From positions 38,392-45,576 of the forward strand of contig DCZN01000057.1 in assembly GCA_002331625.1 (NCBI GenBank): DNA of 7,185 nt, written 5' to 3'. The position numbers and the translations under genes were made by a program. Below, piece by piece: positions 1 through 5,758 of this stretch (positions are counted from its first letter, which is position 1; each line of letters begins with the position of its first letter). Below the pieces are notes generated by a model. The model saw nothing but the letters and a program-made list of their open reading frames with translations. It did no database searches and was not told the origin of the DNA. The stretch is from Nitrospira sp. UBA2083 (GTDB lineage: Bacteria > Nitrospirota > Nitrospiria > Nitrospirales > Nitrospiraceae).

Positions 1-2
1 TG

Positions 3-83
3 GGTAAAGGTGACCTTGATAAGTCAGCGATCGCCGAATTGACATTCCTTGATCGCCGGGAATCCTCGTCGAAGCACACCTGA
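3..83 (+). CDS. Possible 3' end of a gene entering from the left
   Basis: A plus-strand frame is open from the window edge to a TGA at 81-83. It would encode about 26 residues beginning GKGDLDKSAIAELTF and ending in a polar tail, RRESSSKHT. The composition is compatible with the hydrophilic C-terminus of a protein, but nothing is recognisable. The opposite strand is also open here, so the call rests only on frame and composition. If real, this gene converges on the DsbA-like gene, leaving about 126 bases between them in which I see no convincing terminator. The stretch also carries an 8-bp direct repeat GATCGCCG (29-36 and 51-58), probably coincidental. Confidence 0.22.
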   Translation, partial: GKGDLDKSAIAELTFLDRRESSSKHT

Positions 84-209
84 CCTTCAACCCATTCTCT
101 CAGACTCGGTCGGACGGATTGCACAGGCCTGCGGCCGACGGAAACACGACGGCGACTGAAGAGCCACGTCTGAAATGTCTGACGACACCAGAGCCACTAT
201 CACATGTAT

Positions 210-782
210 CTAGACTTGAAAGAACTGCCTTACTTGTTCGGCTGGGACACACCCCACCAGCAGGTCACCATCTGACGACACAAGTAGGGGAACCCCATTC
301 TGACCGGTTGCGTGCCAGGCCGTTTCCCATTTCTGGGCGATACTGTGGTTCTGGCCCTCGACATCCTCAACATGCTCGCCGGCCAATTGTGTCAGTACCA
401 CCGGATCAGAAATATCTCGCCCTTCGCACCAGAACGCACGGTAGGTTCGTTGAACAAAGTCCATTCCATTCCGCAGATCTTTCCGTAAGAGCGCAATGGC
501 ATATTCGATTGCCGGCAGCGTATTCGGTTTCCCGCTCGGCAATGTGATAGGCAGACCTGGGGCTAGTCGCTGCACGACCGCGACTTCATGTTTCAGCTCG
601 GCTCCTAAGGAGCCCTGCCACGGCCTCATTGGCCTCGGTAGAAGCGGCGCATGCTGCACTCCTCGCCATTCACAGCGATCAAGCACACGCAGCTCGTGCA
701 GTCGCTCATGGAGTGCATAACAGAACGGACAATTGAAATCGCTATAGAGGATAACCGTGCTCGATGAAGGATTGGCAGCCAT
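210..782 (-). CDS. DsbA/FrnE-family thioredoxin-fold oxidoreductase, cytoplasmic
   Basis: This 190-residue protein resembles the DSBA-like thioredoxin family (PF01323 type: DsbA, FrnE, 2-hydroxychromene-2-carboxylate isomerase). A beta strand (VILYSDFNCPFC) leads into a CPFC active-site motif at residues 18-21, where DsbA has CPHC. A helical insertion follows, and the GVP at 163-165 fits the conserved cis-proline loop facing the active site. The redox-active cysteine pair argues for a thiol-disulfide oxidoreductase or isomerase; glutathione-dependent isomerases of this fold usually lack the pair. There is no signal peptide or membrane segment, so it should act in the cytoplasm, unlike classical periplasmic DsbA. 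Length matches the family. The ATG at 782 puts the first strand at the N-terminus as expected, but the ribosome binding site is weak (GAGTGG). It lies 72 bases downstream of the histidine kinase on the same strand, so co-transcription is plausible. Substrate unknown. Confidence 0.85.
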   Translation of the reverse strand: MAANPSSSTVILYSDFNCPFCYALHERLHELRVLDRCEWRGVQHAPLLPRPMRPWQGSLGAELKHEVAVVQRLAPGLPITLPSGKPNTLPAIEYAIALLRKDLRNGMDFVQRTYRAFWCEGRDISDPVVLTQLAGEHVEDVEGQNHSIAQKWETAWHATGQNGVPLLVSSDGDLLVGCVPAEQVRQFFQV

Positions 783-854
783 GGTGCCACTCTACAGCAG
801 TGGCCTGCAGGAATCTACCCCGACATCACGCCACCCATGCGACACCCGACAGAA

Positions 855-2774
855 TCAGGAGTCGGCGTTGCGCGCCAACTCCTGAAGATTCGTACGGAGC
901 ACGGCCAACGTCACCGGCTTCGTGACAACCCGATCCATCCCGGCCTGACGACACTTCTGAGCATCTTCCTCGGAGGTGTGCCCGGTGAGCGCAATGATCG
1001 GAAGGTGTTTCGATGTCCCCTCCTCACAACGCCGGACTTCCCTCGCGGCGTCATATCCATCCATTTCCGGCATTTCGCAATCCATCAAGACAATATCATA
1101 GGTCGTTCGACTGATGGCCTCTACGGCTTCGCGTCCCGTGCGAGCAACTTCAACCTGACAGCCGAGCTTTTGCAAAAACTTGCACGCGACCACCTGATTG
1201 ATTTCATTGTCATCCGCGACCAATACCCGCAGTTGCGTCACCTGCTCTCTCGCGCCCTGTTGGTCCACCCGTATGGGCGATGCGGCAACCTCTCGATGAA
1301 TGGCCGGTAGAAGGTTGGTGGTATAACGAAACGTGCTACCTTTGCTGAACATGCTCTCGACCATGATCACCCCTCCCATCAACTCGACGAGCTGGCGACA
1401 GATCATGAGTCCAAGGCCGGTTCCCCCGAATCGTCTCGCCGTTGACGCCTCAGCTTGGGCATAGGCCTTAAACAGCTGCGCTTGCTGTTCTGGAGTTAAT
1501 CCAATGCCCGTATCCTGAACACTCCACTCCAGCACGACCACCTCTGACTGTTCTGACGGTGGTGGTTTCAGAGAAACGGCAACGGTCACCCCTCCATGCT
1601 GCGTAAACTTGATGGCATTCCCCACAAGATTGAACAGGATCTGACGCAACCTGATCGGATCACCACGAAATACCTCAGGGACGTCAGAATCAATCTTCAC
1701 GGAAATCGCCAACTTCTTCTTGGAAGCGAGTTCTGCGACCAGGGTCGTCACGTCCCCGATTAACGTCCGTAAGTTGACATCTGCCACTTCCAAGGTCATC
1801 TTACCGGCTTCAATCTTTGAAAAATCCAGGATGTCGTTGACCAACGTCAGCAAGGCCTCTGCGGATCGATGCATAGTCTCAATCAACTCACGCTGCTGGT
1901 CCGTGAGCGATGTATCTTTGAGAAGCTGCGTGCATCCCAGCACCCCGTTCATCGGGGTGCGAAGTTCATGGCTCATCGTCGCGAGAAATATTCCCTTTGC
2001 CCGTGCCGACTCTTCGGCTGCTTCTTTCGCCCGACGCAACGCCACATCAGACGTAATATCAAGCCCGTAGGCACGGACAAGCTCCAACGATCTCAGAGGA
2101 AAGAAGGACCAGGCGATCACTCGATCCGCCACGACATGTTCGATCCGTGATAAAGAAGAATCGGTCTCAAGACACTCGTGAAGCATCGTCGAGAGGTTGG
2201 CTGGGAACATCACCTCGATCCCGGCTTCAAGAAGCCCACATTGCCCCATTAAGCTCAACATGCCCGTATTGGCATAGAGCATCGCTCCGGTCGCATCAAA
2301 TTCCACAATCGGATTCGGGGCATCCTCGGCAAGCCGTGCCGCACGCTGGACGTCTCGTTGAATCTCCATCGCATCGGTCAGATCACGTGCGACGACCACA
2401 CCACCAGCCGGCACTCCTTGATATGTTCTCGGCCAAAATGAGAGGGAGAGCTCAAACTGCGTGCCATCCTCTCTCGTCCAAAAATGAGATGGGATCACGA
2501 CGAGTTCACCGGTGCCCGCCATACGACTGAGAGGGCACTGTCTCGTTTCATCCTCGCTTGAGGTAAGACATCCAATCAGATCGTGAAACCCAAGCCCGAT
2601 CACGTCACGAGTTCGCCCGACCAGCTGTTGCGCGGCAGGATTGAGAAACAGCATGCGATTGTCGCGATCCAAAAGGAATATGGATTCCGGAACAGCCTCC
2701 AAAATGAGGCTCGTATCCTCTCCTATAGGCACACGTGAGAGTTGGATCTTGGATGGCGGTTCAGAGGTAGACAT
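855..2774 (-). CDS. Hybrid sensor histidine kinase (PAS-PAS-HisKA-HATPase-REC), soluble
   Basis: This 639-residue hybrid two-component kinase has every core motif. PAS 1 spans about residues 24-137 and a weaker PAS 2 about 147-242. A charged helical linker ([15 protein letters not shown]) leads to HisKA, with phospho-acceptor H269 in [11 protein letters not shown]. The ATPase domain shows the N box [10 protein letters not shown] (382-391), G1 DTGIGL (421-426), F box LFKAYAQ and G2 GGTGLGL (450-456). The C-terminal receiver has acidic residues D521/D522, phospho-acceptor D565 in [12 protein letters not shown]597 and K619. It should autophosphorylate at H269, pass phosphate to D565, and need an external phosphotransfer protein and response regulator, neither of which is in the window. 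No transmembrane segment is visible, so it senses a cytoplasmic signal, probably through PAS 1. The ATG at 2774 lacks a well-spaced ribosome site (AGAAG directly abuts it). It is divergent from the flagellar rod gene, and the DsbA-like gene follows it. Confidence 0.95.
   Translation of the reverse strand: MSTSEPPSKIQLSRVPIGEDTSLILEAVPESIFLLDRDNRMLFLNPAAQQLVGRTRDVIGLGFHDLIGCLTSSEDETRQCPLSRMAGTGELVVIPSHFWTREDGTQFELSLSFWPRTYQGVPAGGVVVARDLTDAMEIQRDVQRAARLAEDAPNPIVEFDATGAMLYANTGMLSLMGQCGLLEAGIEVMFPANLSTMLHECLETDSSLSRIEHVVADRVIAWSFFPLRSLELVRAYGLDITSDVALRRAKEAAEESARAKGIFLATMSHELRTPMNGVLGCTQLLKDTSLTDQQRELIETMHRSAEALLTLVNDILDFSKIEAGKMTLEVADVNLRTLIGDVTTLVAELASKKKLAISVKIDSDVPEVFRGDPIRLRQILFNLVGNAIKFTQHGGVTVAVSLKPPPSEQSEVVVLEWSVQDTGIGLTPEQQAQLFKAYAQAEASTARRFGGTGLGLMICRQLVELMGGVIMVESMFSKGSTFRYTTNLLPAIHREVAASPIRVDQQGAREQVTQLRVLVADDNEINQVVACKFLQKLGCQVEVARTGREAVEAISRTTYDIVLMDCEMPEMDGYDAAREVRRCEEGTSKHLPIIALTGHTSEEDAQKCRQAGMDRVVTKPVTLAVLRTNLQELARNADS
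856..884 (-). other. Hairpin over the kinase stop codon
   Basis: Arms CAGGAGT and ACTCCTG enclose inner arms GGCG and CGCC around a 5-base loop. In minus-strand RNA the one remaining position is a U-G wobble, giving a continuous 12-bp stem. On the plus strand it is a C-A mismatch, so the structure favours the kinase transcript. The stop codon TGA overlaps the end of the right arm. The following bases (TTCTGTCGGG) are not a good U-tract, so a true intrinsic terminator is doubtful. It may be an attenuator or a 3'-end protecting structure between the kinase and the DsbA-like gene. Confidence 0.45.
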
Positions 2775-2859
2775 CTTCTAAGCAGACCTGCCGTGTGAGT
2801 TCAGATTCATGAGCCCCTGCAATCTATCGGTTGAAAAGGGATCCGCCTGTAGGATGAAT

Positions 2860-2927
2860 AGGCGCGATTCCTGAAGTACAGAATGGAATAGTGCTCGATG
2901 GTGTGAGTTGCTGCACCGATCGCGCCT
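2860..2927. repeat. 9-bp perfect inverted repeat in the divergent promoter region
   Basis: AGGCGCGAT (2860-2868) is matched by ATCGCGCCT (2919-2927) with 50 bases between. The right arm ends 5 bases before the -35 element of the sigma-28 promoter, and the left arm lies 85 bases from the kinase start. A looped operator or paired half-sites for a regulator are possible. A chance 9-mer is also possible. Confidence 0.35.
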
Positions 2928-2932
2928 GCCGT

Positions 2933-2959
2933 TAAAGTTTATTCTCTACGAACCGATAA
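2933..2959 (+). promoter_or_regulatory. Sigma-28 (FliA) flagellar promoter
   Basis: TAAAGTTT (2933-2940), an 11-base spacer and ACCGATAA (2952-2959) match the enterobacterial FliA consensus TAAAGTTT-N11-GCCGATAA at 15 of 16 positions with exact spacing. Transcription would start around 2966, giving a leader of roughly 37 bases that contains the ribosome binding site at 2993-2998. The promoter faces the FlgC-like rod gene, so sequence and gene content agree. This puts the gene in the late flagellar class, switched on after the hook and basal body are complete, if the regulatory logic follows that of enteric bacteria. Confidence 0.85.
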
Positions 2960-2992
2960 GTTGCTCGACGGGGCGTAATCGGTCATCCGAAT

Positions 2993-2998
2993 GGAGGT
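2993..2998 (+). promoter_or_regulatory. Ribosome binding site deciding the rod-protein start
   Basis: GGAGGT lies 4 bases before the ATG at 3003. A further in-frame ATG at 2991 overlaps the upstream edge of this site and cannot use it. The protein therefore starts MISAIHTALSG, which is also where flagellar rod proteins normally begin. Confidence 0.8.
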
Positions 2999-3002
2999 GA
3001 CT

Positions 3003-3356
3003 ATGATATCCGCCATACACACCGCACTCTCTGGCTTGGCTGCCTTCGGCAAACAGATTGAAGTCGTTGCGCACAACATAGCCAACCTCAACACCGACGG
3101 GTTCAAGAAGTCCAGAACCGAGTCCGTTGAACTCACCCATGGTGGAGTGCTCCCGGTGATGAAGAAGGACGACTCCTCTGGCCCCACCGTTCTTCGTGAC
3201 ACAGGCAGCAATCCACTCCTTGTCGAACTCTCAAATGTCGATCTGGGTGAGGAAACGGTCCAGCAGATCGTAGCCCAGCGCGGATTTGAAGCCAATCTCC
3301 AGACCTTGCGAACGGGAGACGCATTACTCGGCAGCGTCCTGGACATCAAAAAATAA
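3003..3356 (+). CDS. FlgC-like flagellar basal-body rod protein, short and solitary
   Basis: This 117-residue protein belongs to the flagellar rod/hook axial family. The N-terminal rod helix (MISAIHTALSGLAAFGKQIE) runs into the signature HNIANLNTDGFKKSR at residues 24-38 (Flg_bb_rod, PF00460). The C-terminal helix SNVDLGEETVQQIVAQRGFEA, residues 77-97, continues to the end (Flg_bbr_C, PF06429). The middle is a short linker. Both terminal helices are intact, so it should polymerise as an axial component exported by the flagellar type III system, which uses no cleaved signal peptide. It is closest in layout to FlgC but shorter than the 134 residues of E. coli FlgC. No other flagellar gene is near it; rod genes usually sit in flgBC-fliE operons. 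It has its own sigma-28 promoter and terminator, so it is a one-gene unit. It could be an extra FlgC paralogue or a specialised axial or cap-like variant. Family confident, exact name not. Confidence 0.88.
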   Translation: MISAIHTALSGLAAFGKQIEVVAHNIANLNTDGFKKSRTESVELTHGGVLPVMKKDDSSGPTVLRDTGSNPLLVELSNVDLGEETVQQIVAQRGFEANLQTLRTGDALLGSVLDIKK

Positions 3357-3367
3357 CGGCTCAGGCC

Positions 3368-3423
3368 GAGGGCAAGATTGAGTAGCAACACCCGTTTCTC
3401 TTTGTCTTGTCCCTCTTTTATTT
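3368..3423 (+). terminator. Intrinsic terminator after the rod-protein gene
   Basis: GAGGGCAAGA (3368-3377) pairs with TCTTG-T-CCCTC (3405-3415), ten pairs with one bulged T, across a 27-base loop. A T-rich run, TTTTATTT (3416-3423), follows directly. It begins 12 bases after the stop of the rod gene and separates it from the radical SAM gene. The long loop makes it less than ideal. Confidence 0.55.
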
Positions 3424-3464
3424 GGGCTATCCTCCTCAATCCTTAACCTCGACCTTCTCCCTCT

Positions 3465-3496
3465 ACATAGCTTTCTCACCAATCCATATGCTATGT
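3465..3496 (+). promoter_or_regulatory. Inverted repeat in the radical SAM gene leader
   Basis: ACATAGC (3465-3471) and GCTATGT (3490-3496) form a 7-bp perfect inverted repeat with an 18-base loop, ending 7 bases before the ATG at 3504. The right arm overlaps TATGCT (3487-3492), the best -10-like hexamer here, though no good -35 precedes it. The element could be an operator over the promoter or an RNA hairpin near the start codon. The surrounding leader is pyrimidine-rich. Confidence 0.3.
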
Positions 3497-3503
3497 CGGA
3501 CCC

Positions 3504-5678
3504 ATGACTTCTCCGCGCATTTTGTTGGCGATCCCTCCATTGACTCAGCTCAACACACCCTATCCCTCCACGGCATATCTGACTGGGTTTCTTCAGTCGC
3601 GCGGAATCCATGCTGAACAGGCGGACCTTGGCATTGAAATGGTGCTCCGTCTGTTCAGCCATGATGGACTCCAAGATATATTCAGGCAACTGCGCAACCA
3701 TCAGAGTGACCTCCCTCAAGAAGCCCTTGCCATGATGAGGGCCGAAGAAACTTATGTAGACATGATCGGGCCGGTGATCTCCTTCTTGCAAGGCAAGACC
3801 CCTCGGATCGCGTCGCACTTGACTCGACCGGGAGTGTTGCCTCAGGGCCCCCGTTTCAGAGGTCGCAAGAAGTTCAGGAGTTCTGTGTCGATCGATGATC
3901 GTGCCAAACAATGGGCGACGTTCTTCCTCGAAGACCTCGCCGATCTGGTGCAAGCCACAATTACACCGCATTTTGCTTTGAGCCGTTATGCGGACCATAT
4001 TGGGCGCAGCGCCTCATCGTTTGATCAAATCGCCTCAGCCTTGGCGGAACCGTTGGGTCTGACTGATCAGTGGCTCTTGGATGCATTCTGGATACATTTC
4101 GAGCGAGTCAATCCATCACTGATCGGTCTCTCCATACCGTTTCCAGGCAACCTCTACGGCGCATTCCGTATTGCGAAGGCACTCAAGCAGCGGCACCAGG
4201 ATCTTCCTATTGTGATCGGCGGCGGATATGTCAACACGGAGCTGCGTCGGGTGACTGATCCCCGAGTGTTCGACTATGTGGACTTCATCACGCTCGACAA
4301 CGGCGAACGTCCGCTCCTTTCATTGATCGAACATCTATCGGGCTCACGTACACGACAATCGCTGTGTCGCACGATGTACCGTGAAAAGAATCGCGTCGTG
4401 TATGCCGACGATCCTTCCTCAGCCGACTTCACGATGAACGACATCGGCTGTCCGACCTACCAGGGATTGGCGTTGGATCGCTATTTGACCATTCTCGATA
4501 GCACCAACCCGATGCATCGGCTCTGGTCTGAAGGCCATTGGAATAAACTGACCGTAGCTCATGGGTGCTACTGGAAGCAGTGTACATTCTGCGACGTGGG
4601 GCTGAACTACATCAGTCGGTACGAAATGACGCCGACGGAGCGGCTCATTCAGCAGATCGAGCAACTCATCGCCGAAACAAGCCACCGCAGCTTTCATTTC
4701 GTGGATGAGGCCGCTCCTCCCGCTGCGCTGAAGTCGCTGGCGCTCGCGCTCCTAGAACGACGGATCGCGATGACCTGGTGGGGCAATATCCGGTTCGAAA
4801 CGGCGTTCTCACCTGACTTGTGCCGTCTCCTCTCGGCATCCGGTTGTATCGCGGTCACAGCAGGGCTGGAAGCGGCCTCGGACCGGCTCCTGGACGATAT
4901 GAAGAAAGGCATTACGGTGGATCAGACCGCACTGGTCGCCGCGGGATTCAAAGAGGCCGGCATCCTCGTCCATGCTTATCTGATGTACGGATGTCCATCG
5001 GAAACGATTCAGGAGACCATCGATTCACTTGAGCGCGTCCGTCAGCTTGTTGCAGCCGATCTCCTTCAATCTGCCTTTTGGCACCGTTTTACAGTCACCG
5101 CACATAGCCCGATCGGTCTCAACCCTTCCGCTCATGGTCTCCGTATTCTTGGCCCCACGTTTCAAGGTTTTGCAGAGAACGACCTTCAGCACGATGACCG
5201 TTGTGGGGAAACCCCGAGCTGGATCGGTGAAGGATTGAGACGATCGCTTCTGAACTACCTCGAACGACGAGGACTTGATCTCGATGTCCGCCAATGGTTT
5301 GAGTATGAGGTCCCTCGCCCTCAGGTGCCCTCAACATGGCTCACACAGCTACTCCGACATCAGGCGATCGACAACCAGCCTCATGCAGAACGTCGTTTTG
5401 TCTGGCTTGGGAAGGAGGTTATCCACGAATCGGGCAAGAAACAGTCGCGGCTTGTTCTGCAAGGCCGGCTGAAGAAGCAGACCCTGGTCCTCTCACAGCC
5501 CGAAGCTCGATGGTTACACCAACTGATCAACGATGCGACCCCGCAGCGAACTTCTCAAGCCTATCCACACATAAGAGAAGCAGCCGGTAGCTTTCCTGGA
5601 ACAGAACAGGACTTCAGCAGCTTCTTGACAACGAATTCATGGGAGAAGATTCGATCAACCGGCTTAGTGATGGTGTAG
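3504..5678 (+). CDS. B12-binding-domain radical SAM protein with CX4CX2C motif
   Basis: This 724-residue protein has the architecture of cobalamin-type radical SAM enzymes. The N-terminus (RILLAIPPLTQLNTPYPSTA) and the later segment LIGLSIPFPGNLYGAFRIAK to VIGGGYVNTE (about 207-246) fit a B12-binding Rossmann domain (PF02310-like) split by a long helical insertion (about 40-200). No DxHxxG base-off motif is visible. The radical SAM core (about 345-540) starts at HGCYWKQCTFCD, with C355, C360 and C363 as the likely 4Fe-4S ligands in CX4CX2C spacing; the classic motif is CX3CX2C. FHFVDEAAPP (398-406), GLEAASDRLLDDMKKG (454-469) and YGCPSET (495-501) are typical core landmarks. The C-terminal 180 residues are unassigned. 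It presumably cleaves S-adenosylmethionine to a radical for methylation, rearrangement or oxidation of an unknown substrate. ATG 3504 is the only start after an in-frame stop at 3468, but its ribosome site is poor (GGA). It converges on the porin. Confidence 0.88.
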   Translation: MTSPRILLAIPPLTQLNTPYPSTAYLTGFLQSRGIHAEQADLGIEMVLRLFSHDGLQDIFRQLRNHQSDLPQEALAMMRAEETYVDMIGPVISFLQGKTPRIASHLTRPGVLPQGPRFRGRKKFRSSVSIDDRAKQWATFFLEDLADLVQATITPHFALSRYADHIGRSASSFDQIASALAEPLGLTDQWLLDAFWIHFERVNPSLIGLSIPFPGNLYGAFRIAKALKQRHQDLPIVIGGGYVNTELRRVTDPRVFDYVDFITLDNGERPLLSLIEHLSGSRTRQSLCRTMYREKNRVVYADDPSSADFTMNDIGCPTYQGLALDRYLTILDSTNPMHRLWSEGHWNKLTVAHGCYWKQCTFCDVGLNYISRYEMTPTERLIQQIEQLIAETSHRSFHFVDEAAPPAALKSLALALLERRIAMTWWGNIRFETAFSPDLCRLLSASGCIAVTAGLEAASDRLLDDMKKGITVDQTALVAAGFKEAGILVHAYLMYGCPSETIQETIDSLERVRQLVAADLLQSAFWHRFTVTAHSPIGLNPSAHGLRILGPTFQGFAENDLQHDDRCGETPSWIGEGLRRSLLNYLERRGLDLDVRQWFEYEVPRPQVPSTWLTQLLRHQAIDNQPHAERRFVWLGKEVIHESGKKQSRLVLQGRLKKQTLVLSQPEARWLHQLINDATPQRTSQAYPHIREAAGSFPGTEQDFSSFLTTNSWEKIRSTGLVMV

Positions 5679-5681
5679 CAT

Positions 5682-5724
5682 AAAAAACAAGAGCCGGAAC
5701 CCACCGTGTGGATTCCGGCTCTTG
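5682..5724 (-). terminator. Strong intrinsic terminator of the porin gene
   Basis: Arms CAAGAGCCGGAA and TTCCGGCTCTTG, plus an inner CCAC/GTGG, enclose a 3-base loop. In minus-strand RNA the single odd position is a U-G wobble, so the stem is 17 bp without interruption, followed by six Ts. This is a textbook terminator for the porin, whose stop lies 34 bases away. In the plus direction there is no U-tract, although the hairpin starts 9 bases after the radical SAM stop and may still shape that transcript's 3' end. A small GTAGG-AGA-CCTAC hairpin (5724-5736) adjoins it. Confidence 0.92.
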
Positions 5725-5758
5725 TAGGAGACCTACCGTCCCCATTTACATGAGCTGC

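Noticed and set aside
84..209. Terminator between the left-edge frame and the DsbA-like gene
   Set aside because: Only short stems such as GTCGG/CCGAC with long loops are visible, and none is followed by a T-run on either strand.
2899..2914. Sigma-54-like TGGTGTGAGTTGCT upstream of the rod gene
   Set aside because: GG-to-GC spacing is 8 or 11, never 10, and a far better sigma-28 promoter lies just downstream.
2991..3002. Upstream ATG as start of the rod protein
   Set aside because: It overlaps the GGAGGT site that serves the ATG at 3003 and would add four residues not usual in rod proteins.
3324..3998. 224-codon minus-strand frame across the rod-gene end and radical SAM start
   Set aside because: It overlaps two well supported genes and the terminator, has no recognisable motif, and its composition is that of an antisense frame.
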